From positions 98,443-148,294 of the forward strand of contig JAEUUZ010000022.1 of NCBI GenBank assembly GCA_016786765.1: 49,852 nucleotides of DNA, in the 5' to 3' direction. The notes under the pieces are model-generated. The model did not search any database, had not been told where the DNA came from, and worked only from the letters and a program-made list of their open reading frames with translations. This document shows positions 32,501 to 42,970 of this stretch, piece by piece; within the stretch, counting starts at the first letter, position 1, and each line of letters opens with the position of its first letter. A program made the translations under genes and the position numbers. Source of the stretch: Chitinophagales bacterium. GTDB lineage: Bacteria; Bacteroidota; Bacteroidia; Chitinophagales; LD1.

Positions 32501-35500
32501 ATGATTAATTTGAAATCTACTTCAAAATCATTCCGAGTTTCTGCCTTCAAAACCATTTCATTATTTTTTGTAATGCTTACTGGTGTTGGGTTTACAAATG
32601 CCCAAACTGCTTCTTCGTATAACTTCTCGCAATCGAGTGGTTCATACACTGCAATTACAGGAGGAACGGCATATGCAGCTGCGGATAATGCTGTTTATGG
32701 AGGTACGGCAAATTTACTGCCTTTTTCATTTAGTTATTTAGGAACCAGTTATACTTCTTTCCGAATTAGTACTAATGGTTTTATTACTTTAGGAAATGCA
32801 ACAACGCCTAGTACTTCAAATTATACTCCATTATCTGGTACGGCTGCTTCATTAAATAACTGTATTTCAGCACTAGGATGCGATTTGAATTCTACTCCAC
32901 GTTATGAAGTACTTGGAACATCCCCAAATCGTATAGCAGTCATTCAATGGAGCGGGGTATATAGATATTCACCTGGTCCCGGCAGTACTGAAAATCTTAG
33001 TTTTCAAGTTAGGTTATATGAGACCTCAAATAAAATAGAAATAGTTTATAGTCCTACAACAGTGGTTGCATCTACTGCTATAGTTGGTCAGGTTGGAATA
33101 AAAGGCGCATCTAACGCAGATGTAAATAATGTTTCGTTTACTAATGCCACTTTAACAGGGTATACCTATTCTAGAAGTTGGGACAATTTAATCACCGCAT
33201 CAAGCAATGCAGATGCTGTGGTTATAGGAACCGGATTAGCTCCAGCATCTGGAACTACCTTAACATGGATGCCTGCAACGTGTGCGCAACCCACAGTAAC
33301 TGCCACGAGCACATCTGTAACATCTACCGGATTTACTGTGAATTGGACAAATAGTGCTACTTATGCTTCTGGATATAATGTGCGTTGGAGAAAAGTGGAT
33401 GAATTGCCAAGCGTAACCTCTTGGGCAACGCCAACAGTTGTAGCTGCAGGTAGTTCAAGTTATGCCATAACCGGCTTGTCAAATTCTACTTCGTATATAT
33501 ATAGTGTAGAAGGTCTTTGTTCCGGTTCATCACGAAGTAATTATTCAAAAGTAACTACTTCCAATACAACCAATGGAATTGGTTTGGTGCAAACATTAGC
33601 AGCTTGTCCGGGAGCGCCAACTGCATTGACTTCTTCTTCGATAGGAACAACTACTGCAACCATTAGTTGGACAGCCGCATCGCCTGCACCTGGAAGTGGA
33701 TATGAGTATTATTATAATACAACAGGTACAGCTCCAACCGGTTCTACTACGCCTTCCGGTTCTACTGCTGCAGGTATTGTAACTGCTAATTTATCCTCTT
33801 TAACTTCTGCCACTCAATATTATTATTGGGTTCGATCAAATTGTAATGGAACAGATAAATCGACTTGGACTGGATCTGGGACATTTACAACTGTTTGTTT
33901 ACCTGAAACTGCCCCAACTGCAGTTCAAACATTTGCTACATATACCGGAGCTGCACCTGCCCCAGTATGTTGGAGTGAAACAAAGGGTACTTTTGGTGCA
34001 TTTACAGGAACGGTGAGCGATTGGTTGCTCAAGGGTTCTGGATTTGCCAATGTTACTTCTTCAAATCCCGGAGTAGGTATTAACTTATATGGCGGTTCAT
34101 CTGGTACTCCTGACAATGATTGGATAATCTCTAATCAAATTGATTTAGGTGCTACACCGAGTTTGTATAGAGTATCCTATAAAATGGCGGTAACTACATA
34201 TAATGCAACTGGAAGTGTTACAACATTGGGCACACATACCGTTAAAGTAGTTGTTTCTACGGATGGAGGAACTACTTGGACTAGCGCTAATGTAATAAAA
34301 ACATATACTGGAGCGGCTACCTATAGTACTTCAGGTATAACGGAAACTGTAGATTTAACAGGTTATTCAGGTGTTGTAAAAATTGGTTTTTTAGCAACAA
34401 CGATTGGAACTACACCGGATATTGATTTTCATATTGATGACTTTAAAGTAGAATTAATTCCTACTTGTCCTAATCCTACTGCAGCAGCTGCAACTTCTGT
34501 AACGAGCAATTCCGCTATTGCGAATTGGTCGGGTGGAACAGGATCTTATATTATCGAATATGGAGCAACAGGCTTCACTCCTGGCACTGGGGCAACTGCA
34601 GGTGGCGGTACTGTAGTTACAGCTTCTGCCGGAGCTACAAATATAACGTTAACAGGTTTGTCTTCTTCAACAACATATCAATATTACGTTCGACAAGTTT
34701 GTTCAGGTCCTTCCTATAGTACAAACTCATCTGCAATTTCATTTACAACACTTTGTGGTGCATCAACGGCTCCAACAGCTGTGCAAACATTCGCAACATA
34801 TACAGGCTATGCTCCTGCTCCAACGTGTTGGAGTGAGGCTACAGGAACATTTGGTGCAGTAACGACAGCAGATGCAAGTTGGCTCTTAAAAACTTCCGGA
34901 TTTGCCAATGCTTCTGCATCAAATCCTGGAGTAGGAATAAACTTATATGGAGGTTCATCAGGTACACCGGACAATGATTGGATTATATCAAATCCTATAG
35001 ATTTGGGTGCTACAGCCGGACTTTATAGAGTATCTTATAAAATGGCAGTTACTACTTACAATGCTACAGGTACTGTTTCTACATTAGGTACACATACTGT
35101 AAAGGTTGTTGTTTCTACAGATGGTGGCGCTACTTGGTCTAACACAAATGTGATTAAAACATATACAGGTGCTGCATCATACAGCAATACCGGTGTTACT
35201 GAAACAATTGATTTAACAACTTATTCTGGTGTTGTAAAAATTGGATTTTTAGCAACAACGATTGGAACTACTCCGGATATTGATTTTCATATTGACGATT
35301 TTCTTGTTGAAGCAATACCGGCATGTGCTGCGCCTACTTCACTTAGCTCTTCATCTGTTGGAAACACAACAGCTACGATTTCTTGGGGTGCCGTAACCGG
35401 AGCGTCTTCTTATGATTGGGAGATTAGAACTACCGGTGCATGTGGAAGTGGATCACCTGTTCAATCAGGAAATACAGCAACTACTTCCGTGAATCTTACC

Positions 35501-38500
35501 GGATTAACGGCTGGTCAGACATATACTTATTGTGTGCGAACGGTTTGTGCAGGACCAACACAAAGTACTTACAATTCATCTGCTTTTACTACAACTCAAC
35601 CGGGAACAACATGTGCTAACCCAATTGTGGTAAATTCATATCCTTATACTTTATCGAGTAACTCTACCGGAATGGGTTTTGATATTGGAACACAAACGTC
35701 AACATGTAGCAGCAGTTATGGAGGTGGAGAAGACGTTGTTTTTCAATTGAACATCACCACTACTGGAACGTATTCCATCAACTTAACCAATACATCATCA
35801 TCAGGTTGGATTGGATGGTTTTTGAAAGACAATACAAACTGTGCAACAACATCTTCATCTTTGGGTTGTGCTGTAAGTGGTAGTGGTAACACTGCCAATG
35901 GCACATACACTTTCACCACTGCAGGTACCTATTATCTTATTATTGATTATTTTGCTACTCCTAATAATTCTGCATATACGCTTAACATCACCCCACCTTG
36001 TTCAGGAGCACCAACCGGAGGAACTGCATCAACAACAACGCCTTCTAGATGCCAGTCTCAAACAGCTGTATTAACAGTGAGTGGTCAATCTTCTGATGCA
36101 GGTATAACATATCAATGGCAAGTTTCATCTACTTCCGGATCAGGTTACGCTAACGTATCTGGTGGTTCAGGAGCAACAACTACAAGTTATACTACTGCAG
36201 CTTTAACTCCTGGTACCTATTATTATGTTTGTAAAACTACATGTACTGGAAGTGGATTGTCAACTCTTTCTGCTGAAGATACTATAGTTGTAACAGCCAC
36301 ACCTACTGTTAGTATTTCTCCTACCACCGCAAGTGTTTGTGGAGCTGCGAGTATTACGTTAACCGCATCAGGTGCATCTACTTATGCATGGTCTAACTCC
36401 GGAGGTTCAGCAGCAGCAGCAACTTTTAGTGGATTAACCGGGAACACTACTTATACTGTTACTGGAACTACTTCGGGCTGTACTGCTTCAACAACAAGAA
36501 CGGTTACCTTTTTCCCAAGTACAACAGGTACATTACCGCAGAATGTTGATTTTACAAGTTTTGCTGGAGGCAATTTGGCGACTCTATTTACTGGTTGGTT
36601 TGAAGCTTTAGGGATTCCACCATCCGGTACAACATCTTCATGGACAAGTGGAACATTTGCTAATGTTAGTGGTGCTAGTAATGCTGCTCAAATTGTATTA
36701 TCAGGAACTGCTAAAGATGGCTGGATTATCAGTCCCAATATCACACCAGCTGCATGTACCAAATTAACTTATACGTTAGCCTTGACGGCAAACGGAGCAA
36801 CAACTCCGGCTTTACTTCGATCTACTGATGAATATAAAGTGATGGTTTCTTCTGATTGCGGTGCTACATGGACTGCAGTTAGTTCATTCAATAGTTCAAG
36901 CATTATTTCTAACACCGGGCAATCTGAAACCGTAGATTTAGCTGCATATGCAGGTGTACCTATTAACGTTGCATTCTATGCCGTTACAACAAGTGCTACA
37001 GCTACCGGTGCAGTACAAGTACATATCGATAACGTAAGTATCAAAGATCAAGCGCCAGTAGATTTATCGGCACAATTATTAGTTGCTCCTAGTGTAGCCG
37101 GCTGTGTTGGCGGTGCAGCTGTGCCGGTTACTGTAAGAATCAGAAATGTGGGTTGTAACCCTATAACTTTTACCTCAGGAGTACCTGCAACAGTAACTAC
37201 CACTGTAGGATTACCTGGTGGGGGAACGAATGTACTTACAGGAACCGTTACTTCCGGAACTTTGGCTGTAAATGGAACTCTTGATGTAACTATGTCGGCT
37301 ACGCAAGCGATGTTAACAGGAGGTACTTATACCTTTACCTCAGTAGTTGCTATTACAGGTGATGGCGATGCAACAAACGATCAAAACGTGACTACAAGAG
37401 TGGTTTTAAGTAATGTATCTTTACCTCAAACGCTTGATTTTTCATCATTTACCGGTTCCGATTTAACTACATTTTATCCGAATTGGGCAGAGGCTTCAGG
37501 ACAACCATTGCCTTCAACAGCAGGATCTTCATGGTTAAGTACCTCCGGATTTGGCGGGGGTGCAAATGTTACTGCAAGAATCAATCTTTACTCAAATTTG
37601 AAGCGCGAATGGATTGTTGGACCTAAGTTCTCTGCAAGTGCTTGTTCATCTATTTCTTTTGATGCGGGCATTACTGATTTTGCCGATGTTTCACTTGCCG
37701 ATCCTTCAGGAATGACAGGAACTGACGATTCAGTGAACGTGATGGTATCTACAGATTGCGGAAGTACTTGGACAAGGATTTATTCTTTCAATGCCTCAAA
37801 TCAACCTATTTTTGCTTTAAATAATTACCAAGTAAGTTTAGCCGCATACAGTGGCCAAGATATTATCGTTGCCTTTTTTGCAACAGAGGGATCTATAGAT
37901 AATTCTCCGGATTATGATTTCCATTTAGACAATATTAATATCTCCAATAAAATACCGATTGATGCTTCGATAACTGCTGTTACAGCTCCTGCATCTTCTT
38001 TATGTGGTACTGCATCGGAAAACGTTATTGTTACATTAAAGAATGTTGGTTGTAATTCATTATCTTCTTTCCCTGTAACCGTTAATGTTACAGGAGCGGT
38101 AACTACGTCTATCTCAGGTACATACACTGGAACAATTGCACCTGATGCTACAGCAAGTTTTACAGTAGGTACATTAGATATGACGAGCGGAGGTACATAC
38201 AATTTTTCTGCAACGGTTAATACTGCCGGAGATGGTAATGCCTCAAACAATACTGCAACGCGAACAAGTATTACATTAAATCCATCTATTTCGATTACAC
38301 CTGCATCTGCAACTATTTGTAATGGGGGTAGTCAGGCGTTAACGTCAACAGTAGCTCCTGTTAACGCTTCCGATTCCATCCGTCCATTTGGATCTTCTTC
38401 AACTACAGCAAATTCAACAGGATCTGCTTTAGGACCAAATACGATGCAAGATTATTATGGTGGTTCTCGATTCCAAATGCTGTTTAAGCCAGCCGAGTTG

Positions 38501-41230
38501 ACGGCTGCAGGTTTAGATGCTACCTCATCGATTACTTCAATTACAAATTACCTTTCGGCAGTTGATAATACATATGCATTATTGAATTTGAAGATTAAAT
38601 TGAAACAAGTGGCTGCGGCATATACTTTGACATCAACTTTTGAGTCAGGTCTAACGCAAGTATATAATAATGCAAGCTACACACCTTCAATTGGCGCTAA
38701 TGCTTTCAGTATTACTCCTTTCGCTTGGGATGGAACGAGCGCTTTAATTGTAGAGTTTACTTATGGAAATGCTAATAATGGAAACCCTGTTACTGCAACA
38801 AATACTATGGTATATGGAACGACCTCTTTTGTAAGTTCTAGTTTATATCGCACAGATGTTTCAACAGCTGCGACCATTGAAGCTATTACTACTGCGGGTT
38901 ACACATATAGTTCTCGTCCAAACACTAAGTTTGGGTATACCAAGACATTGGTTCCTACTTGGACAGTTAGTCCAAGTTTATACTCAGATGCGGGAACAAC
39001 AACGGCTTATACAGGTACTCCTTTAGCTACTGTTTATGCTAAACCTTCTGCTACAACATCATATGTTGCAACAGTTTCAAATAGTGGATGTTCTTCTTCT
39101 GCAAGTCGTTCAGTTACTGTTAACCCTCGTCCTACTGCAGTAATGAGCGGTACAGCAAATATCTGTACCGGCTATTCTACTAACTTGAGTGTAGCCCTTA
39201 CCGGTAGCGGCCCATGGAGTATTACTTACACTGATGGCGTAACACCGGTTACTGTAACAGCAACCAGCAGTCCGAAATTGATTTCAGTTTCGCCTACTAC
39301 AACTAAAACATATACAGTTTCAGCATTGAGTGATGCTTTGTGTTCTGCAATTTCGGGCGATTTAACCGGAAGTGCAACAGTAACACCGGGTACAACTTGT
39401 ACATTAACATGGAATGGAACAACCAGTAACGATTGGAGCGATCCATTGAACTGGACTCCGAATGGATTACCGAATAGTTGTGCATCGAGCGTTTCTATTC
39501 CATCCGGAACTCCAAATAGTCCAATTGTTGCTTCGGCAATTAACATTGGCGATATGACAATTCAAAATGGCGCTCAGTTAACCTTAAATAACACATTGAG
39601 TTTATGCGGCAACTTAACAGGCGGCAGCTCAAGTAATGCATTGATTATCGGTACCTCAGAACTTCGCTTCATTGGCACCGGAGCACAACAAATTACAGGT
39701 AAAGTAAATGCGAATAAAGTTCGTGTGAACAATACCTCCACTGGCGTAACGGTAGTAGCTGCTGGAGACTTGTCGGTAAATACTGCATTGATTTTAGAGA
39801 AAGGAAACTTCGCCAACAGTGGGGTGGTAACGCTTAAATCAAATGCAAGCACAACGGCATACTTAGATAACTTTACAAGTACTACACCTGGAACGTACAG
39901 TGGTCCATTGACTGTAGAAAGATATGTAAGTAATACGGCTAATGGGTATAGAGATATCAGTTCACCGGTAACGGCAACTGTTGGAGGCCTATCAGACGAT
40001 TTTAGCATATTTGGAGCGAATGGGGTACAATGTTGGTATGCCTATAACCCATATCCGAACGTTCAGATCTACAATGAAAAGCTTACGATTGCTACCGGAG
40101 TTTACGATGAAGGTTTTGTGAGCTACACCGGTTTAACGAATCCATTAACAGCGATGTTAGGGGTTGCGGTTAGAACATACAATGGCGCACCCTATACCAT
40201 TGATTTAACGGGAACACCGAACACCGGAGCTAAATCCATCTACATCAACAAATCAACAACGGCTACCCCAACGGCCGATGGATGGAACTTAATTGGTAAT
40301 CCATACCCATCACCAATTACATGGAGTAGCTTAAAAGCGTTGAACGCTGGAAAAACAGACGGAAGTTATTATGTGTTTCATACAACGGGCGAGTACACAG
40401 GAAACTGGGGATCGCATAACGGAGTAACGGGAGTAAATGGCGCCACGAACGAAATTGCATCTACGCAAGGTTTCTTTGTTAAAGCTACAGCGGGAGGGGC
40501 ATTTAATGCCACCAACAGTGTTCGAGTAGCAAATGAAAACACAGTGTTCTACAAAACAGATGCCGTACAACCGGATGAGATTCGTTTGTTATTAAGCAAC
40601 AATGTGAACAGCGATGAAGTAGTAGCCTATTCTGATCCAAACGCTACCATGAACTATGATGCAGGTATTGATGCATTGAAGATGTCGGGGGGCAGTACAG
40701 TGTACATGAGCTACAAACACGCAGGTCAGGAGATGGCAATTAATGCGGTGGATGCGGTAACTGTACAAACAGAGTTTCCATTGGTATTATGGGCAAAAGA
40801 GACAGGTACTTATACGTTGTCGGCTACCGAATTGAACTTGACAGGCTTAGTGGCTTACTTGAAAGATGCAACAACGAACACATTAACCGATTTACGCAGC
40901 AATACAGCCGCTATTGAATTAACAGGTGGAGTAGCATCGGAGGGTAGATATTCCGTTGTGTTTGAAGAGGTGCAGAATCCAACAGGTATAGCGAATGTAA
41001 AAGAATCGAACATTCAGATTTATGCAACAGAAGGAAAGGTGATTGTGCAGCGATCGAGCAACAGCAATGCAAATATCACCATCACGAATTTATTGGGTCA
41101 AACGGTGGTAGAGACAACGTCTGAGACTAACCGTACAATCATTCCTGTAGACAACACGAATCCGTGGTATGCAGTGGTGAGAGTGCAAGAAGCAGGTAAA
41201 GTGAAAGTGAGCAAAGTGTTGATCAGATAA
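32501..41230 (+). CDS. Giant T9SS cargo protein with fibronectin-III and adhesin-like modules
   Basis: A 2909-residue secreted protein. Signal peptide is MINLKSTSKSFRVSAF plus hydrophobic TISLFFVMLTGVGFTNA. ATG at 32501 is chosen; an ATG at 32474 adds nine residues. Ser/Thr/Gly-rich modules follow: a beta-sandwich domain (about 25-255), fibronectin type III repeats (NSTSYIYSV, SATQYYYWVRSNC), two nearly identical cleaved-adhesin-like domains (PDNDWIISN...TPDIDFHIDDF, about 860 bp apart), Ig-like and choice-of-anchor-type domains, and the end ITNLLGQTVVETTSETNRTIIPVDNTNPWYAVVRVQEAGKVKVSKVLIR, a T9SS type A signal. Probably a secreted adhesin or matrix protein. It ends 40 bp before the PID-CTERM gene with no clear terminator. 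Confidence 0.9.
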   Translation: MINLKSTSKSFRVSAFKTISLFFVMLTGVGFTNAQTASSYNFSQSSGSYTAITGGTAYAAADNAVYGGTANLLPFSFSYLGTSYTSFRISTNGFITLGNATTPSTSNYTPLSGTAASLNNCISALGCDLNSTPRYEVLGTSPNRIAVIQWSGVYRYSPGPGSTENLSFQVRLYETSNKIEIVYSPTTVVASTAIVGQVGIKGASNADVNNVSFTNATLTGYTYSRSWDNLITASSNADAVVIGTGLAPASGTTLTWMPATCAQPTVTATSTSVTSTGFTVNWTNSATYASGYNVRWRKVDELPSVTSWATPTVVAAGSSSYAITGLSNSTSYIYSVEGLCSGSSRSNYSKVTTSNTTNGIGLVQTLAACPGAPTALTSSSIGTTTATISWTAASPAPGSGYEYYYNTTGTAPTGSTTPSGSTAAGIVTANLSSLTSATQYYYWVRSNCNGTDKSTWTGSGTFTTVCLPETAPTAVQTFATYTGAAPAPVCWSETKGTFGAFTGTVSDWLLKGSGFANVTSSNPGVGINLYGGSSGTPDNDWIISNQIDLGATPSLYRVSYKMAVTTYNATGSVTTLGTHTVKVVVSTDGGTTWTSANVIKTYTGAATYSTSGITETVDLTGYSGVVKIGFLATTIGTTPDIDFHIDDFKVELIPTCPNPTAAAATSVTSNSAIANWSGGTGSYIIEYGATGFTPGTGATAGGGTVVTASAGATNITLTGLSSSTTYQYYVRQVCSGPSYSTNSSAISFTTLCGASTAPTAVQTFATYTGYAPAPTCWSEATGTFGAVTTADASWLLKTSGFANASASNPGVGINLYGGSSGTPDNDWIISNPIDLGATAGLYRVSYKMAVTTYNATGTVSTLGTHTVKVVVSTDGGATWSNTNVIKTYTGAASYSNTGVTETIDLTTYSGVVKIGFLATTIGTTPDIDFHIDDFLVEAIPACAAPTSLSSSSVGNTTATISWGAVTGASSYDWEIRTTGACGSGSPVQSGNTATTSVNLTGLTAGQTYTYCVRTVCAGPTQSTYNSSAFTTTQPGTTCANPIVVNSYPYTLSSNSTGMGFDIGTQTSTCSSSYGGGEDVVFQLNITTTGTYSINLTNTSSSGWIGWFLKDNTNCATTSSSLGCAVSGSGNTANGTYTFTTAGTYYLIIDYFATPNNSAYTLNITPPCSGAPTGGTASTTTPSRCQSQTAVLTVSGQSSDAGITYQWQVSSTSGSGYANVSGGSGATTTSYTTAALTPGTYYYVCKTTCTGSGLSTLSAEDTIVVTATPTVSISPTTASVCGAASITLTASGASTYAWSNSGGSAAAATFSGLTGNTTYTVTGTTSGCTASTTRTVTFFPSTTGTLPQNVDFTSFAGGNLATLFTGWFEALGIPPSGTTSSWTSGTFANVSGASNAAQIVLSGTAKDGWIISPNITPAACTKLTYTLALTANGATTPALLRSTDEYKVMVSSDCGATWTAVSSFNSSSIISNTGQSETVDLAAYAGVPINVAFYAVTTSATATGAVQVHIDNVSIKDQAPVDLSAQLLVAPSVAGCVGGAAVPVTVRIRNVGCNPITFTSGVPATVTTTVGLPGGGTNVLTGTVTSGTLAVNGTLDVTMSATQAMLTGGTYTFTSVVAITGDGDATNDQNVTTRVVLSNVSLPQTLDFSSFTGSDLTTFYPNWAEASGQPLPSTAGSSWLSTSGFGGGANVTARINLYSNLKREWIVGPKFSASACSSISFDAGITDFADVSLADPSGMTGTDDSVNVMVSTDCGSTWTRIYSFNASNQPIFALNNYQVSLAAYSGQDIIVAFFATEGSIDNSPDYDFHLDNINISNKIPIDASITAVTAPASSLCGTASENVIVTLKNVGCNSLSSFPVTVNVTGAVTTSISGTYTGTIAPDATASFTVGTLDMTSGGTYNFSATVNTAGDGNASNNTATRTSITLNPSISITPASATICNGGSQALTSTVAPVNASDSIRPFGSSSTTANSTGSALGPNTMQDYYGGSRFQMLFKPAELTAAGLDATSSITSITNYLSAVDNTYALLNLKIKLKQVAAAYTLTSTFESGLTQVYNNASYTPSIGANAFSITPFAWDGTSALIVEFTYGNANNGNPVTATNTMVYGTTSFVSSSLYRTDVSTAATIEAITTAGYTYSSRPNTKFGYTKTLVPTWTVSPSLYSDAGTTTAYTGTPLATVYAKPSATTSYVATVSNSGCSSSASRSVTVNPRPTAVMSGTANICTGYSTNLSVALTGSGPWSITYTDGVTPVTVTATSSPKLISVSPTTTKTYTVSALSDALCSAISGDLTGSATVTPGTTCTLTWNGTTSNDWSDPLNWTPNGLPNSCASSVSIPSGTPNSPIVASAINIGDMTIQNGAQLTLNNTLSLCGNLTGGSSSNALIIGTSELRFIGTGAQQITGKVNANKVRVNNTSTGVTVVAAGDLSVNTALILEKGNFANSGVVTLKSNASTTAYLDNFTSTTPGTYSGPLTVERYVSNTANGYRDISSPVTATVGGLSDDFSIFGANGVQCWYAYNPYPNVQIYNEKLTIATGVYDEGFVSYTGLTNPLTAMLGVAVRTYNGAPYTIDLTGTPNTGAKSIYINKSTTATPTADGWNLIGNPYPSPITWSSLKALNAGKTDGSYYVFHTTGEYTGNWGSHNGVTGVNGATNEIASTQGFFVKATAGGAFNATNSVRVANENTVFYKTDAVQPDEIRLLLSNNVNSDEVVAYSDPNATMNYDAGIDALKMSGGSTVYMSYKHAGQEMAINAVDAVTVQTEFPLVLWAKETGTYTLSATELNLTGLVAYLKDATTNTLTDLRSNTAAIELTGGVASEGRYSVVFEEVQNPTGIANVKESNIQIYATEGKVIVQRSSNSNANITITNLLGQTVVETTSETNRTIIPVDNTNPWYAVVRVQEAGKVKVSKVLIR

Positions 41231-41270
41231 TGATCACTAAAAATTTATAATTAGAAATTCAAAAACAGAA

Positions 41271-41504
41271 ATGAACAAATCAATGAAGAAAGTATTTGCA
41301 ACAGTAATTGTAATAGTAGCAAGTGTAGCATTAGTATCTGCGCAGCCAGGTGGTGGTGGTGGTGGAAATCCGGGTGGTGGTCCGCCTCCGGGTGGTGGAT
41401 CAGGTGCACCTATTGATGGTGGCGCAACTATATTTATGCTATCGGTGATTGGCTATGCATATAAAAAGATTAAGGACAAAGAAACACAGGGTTTTAATGT
41501 TTAA
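41271..41504 (+). CDS. Small Gly-rich protein with PID-CTERM sorting tail
   Basis: A 77-residue protein made of a signal peptide (MKKVFATVIVIVASVALVSAQ), a Gly/Pro-rich linker (about residues 26-45), the tripartite tail GAPIDGG, a hydrophobic stretch (ATIFMLSVIGYAY) and basic KKIKDK. This is the substrate architecture for exosortase cleavage, with PID as the motif. Genes for a membrane partner and an exosortase follow at 44 bp and beyond, as in other PID-CTERM loci (family knowledge). Function is otherwise unknown; it could be a major cell-surface product because the linker is simple. ATG at 41271 or 41283 are both possible. Confidence 0.82.
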   Translation: MNKSMKKVFATVIVIVASVALVSAQPGGGGGGNPGGGPPPGGGSGAPIDGGATIFMLSVIGYAYKKIKDKETQGFNV

Positions 41505-41548
41505 GACATGTTTATGTCATAGTCTTTGATTTAAAATCTATAAGAATC

Positions 41549-42406
41549 ATGTCGGATGTTTTTACAAAAACAGATGAAGTTGACAATAGGCCTAAAAAAG
41601 GAGTAGTAGTAATCTACTCCTTTTTAGTTGCTACGCTTAACTTTATTGCTGTTGTTTTCGGTTACCAATTTTTTGTAGGGGTAATTAGTTACTTGTTGGG
41701 GTATGAAACCCATTTTTATTTTGGAAGAATTGTTTCTCAGCCTTTCATGGATGAGTATTGGAGTAATAATCGGGTTATTGTTATGTATGCCATTCCTCCT
41801 TTAGCATTTTTAAGTGCAGCTGTTTTTCTGCTTTCTCGTTTGTTGCCGAAAAAGACTGCAATCAATCGTATTGAATTTTACTTGTTCTGGCTAATAGTAT
41901 TTCTTGTGTTTTTTGTCACCACACAAATGACAACAGCTCCTATTTCTCTGTATTATAGGGATAGTCAGCTTTATCAAGGCTTACCTGTACTGATTTATTG
42001 GTTTAGGCTTCCAATTTTATCAAGCGTTGTATTGTTTTGCTTAGCCTTAGCCATAAATTTATTGGCAGGTTATTTTATCTATCCACTATTATTAAAGTTG
42101 GCACATACTGAGTATTGCTCTGAAGACCGACCTTGGAAAGGGAAAGTTGTTCGTTTGTATTTTGTTTACCCGTTATTGTTGGTTTTGATTGTTGCCATAA
42201 TTCTTGGCTATATGTATTCACTAGCCTATTTCTTGGTAATGTTACTGAGTAGTTTTTTATGGGGTTTTGGTATGTGGTTAAAAGATATTCATATGTATAG
42301 ATACGAGGGTATTTCCACCAATAGATTGTCGATAGAAATCGGATATAAGTTGCCGGTACTTGTATGCGTACTTGTTATTCTCATTCGGATTTTCTTAGCA
42401 AAGTAA
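41549..42406 (+). CDS. Polytopic membrane protein associated with the exosortase
   Basis: A 285-residue protein with seven or eight helices, e.g. VVVIYSFLVATLNFIAVVFGYQFF, VIVMYAIPPLAFLSAAVFLLSRLL, FYLFWLIVFLVFFVTTQ, LPILSSVVLFCLALAINLLAGYFIYPLLL and LYFVYPLLLVLIVAIILGYMYSLAYFLVMLLSSFLW. It sits directly between a PID-CTERM substrate and an exosortase, 4 bp upstream of the latter, and matches the 'exosortase-associated membrane protein' that I recall for such loci in Bacteroidota. No catalytic motif is visible. Codons 16-26 encode a terminator-like hairpin (see findings). Confidence 0.8.
   Translation: MSDVFTKTDEVDNRPKKGVVVIYSFLVATLNFIAVVFGYQFFVGVISYLLGYETHFYFGRIVSQPFMDEYWSNNRVIVMYAIPPLAFLSAAVFLLSRLLPKKTAINRIEFYLFWLIVFLVFFVTTQMTTAPISLYYRDSQLYQGLPVLIYWFRLPILSSVVLFCLALAINLLAGYFIYPLLLKLAHTEYCSEDRPWKGKVVRLYFVYPLLLVLIVAIILGYMYSLAYFLVMLLSSFLWGFGMWLKDIHMYRYEGISTNRLSIEIGYKLPVLVCVLVILIRIFLAK
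41594..41625 (+). terminator. Terminator-like hairpin inside a coding region
   Basis: AAAAAGGAGTAG (41595-41606) pairs perfectly with CTACTCCTTTTT (41614-41625) around a 7-base loop; the T-run doubles as a U-tract. It is an intrinsic-terminator-like structure at codons 16-26 of the membrane-protein gene, 90 bp after the PID-CTERM stop. Whether it works as attenuator is unknown. Confidence 0.6.
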
Positions 42407-42410
42407 TTGT

Positions 42411-42947
42411 ATGGAGAGTAAAACTTCATTGTTTAGAAGCGACAGTATTTTAATTCCGATTAAAATAGTTTCAATTTATATTGCATGGAAAATATTCCAT
42501 CACTTTGCTTCTGTTGAAAGTACTGGTTTAAATATCTTTTGGAAGCAACTATGTGAAGTTTTCGGAACAGCTTATGCTGTTATAACGGCTAAGATGTTAG
42601 TTCTATTTGGTCAGAAAGCCTATTCCAGCGGAATTAATATTTATTTAGCGCAACAAAAAGAAATTTGGGTGCAAGAACATTGTTTAGCCATTCCTGCTAA
42701 AGTAATATTTGTAGGTTCTATTTTATCGTTTCATGGAAAGTGGAAAGACAAGTTTTTGTTTATTGTAATTGGTTTGATGGGTATTATTCTCATCAATATA
42801 GCACGATTAATTTTTGTGTCTTTGGCATGGTTATATTTCCCATTATATTTTTTCGACATGAACCATTCTTTAATTTATGCTGTGCTTGCATATGGGTTCA
42901 TCTTTTTTATGATTAGATGGTGGATTAAAAGGCAGATAGGGAATTAA
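42411..42947 (+). CDS. Exosortase (probably XrtX-like)
   Basis: A 178-residue integral membrane protease/transpeptidase of the exosortase/archaeosortase family. The catalytic triad is visible as Cys91 in QEHCLAIPAKV, Arg132 in IINIARLIFVSLAW and His152 in DMNHSLIYAVLAYG. Five or six helices are predicted and the protein is shorter than the classical EpsH-type enzymes, as in small exosortases of Bacteroidota. The substrate gene is likely the PID-CTERM protein at 41271, with possible further substrates elsewhere in the genome. It lies 4 bp after the membrane-protein gene and 23 bp before the Crp/Fnr gene. Confidence 0.9.
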   Translation: MESKTSLFRSDSILIPIKIVSIYIAWKIFHHFASVESTGLNIFWKQLCEVFGTAYAVITAKMLVLFGQKAYSSGINIYLAQQKEIWVQEHCLAIPAKVIFVGSILSFHGKWKDKFLFIVIGLMGIILINIARLIFVSLAWLYFPLYFFDMNHSLIYAVLAYGFIFFMIRWWIKRQIGN

Positions 42948-42970
42948 TGGCCTTTACCTAAATTATACGA

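Noticed and set aside
37912-40008. Several long minus-strand frames opposite the giant gene
   Set aside because: Produced by the Thr/Ser/Val-rich codon pattern of the sense gene; none has a start context or motif.
41505-41518. GACAT-GTTT-ATGTC palindrome after the PID-CTERM stop
   Set aside because: Short 5-bp arms and no T-run directly behind; chance occurrence in AT-rich DNA is likely, so not listed as operator or terminator.
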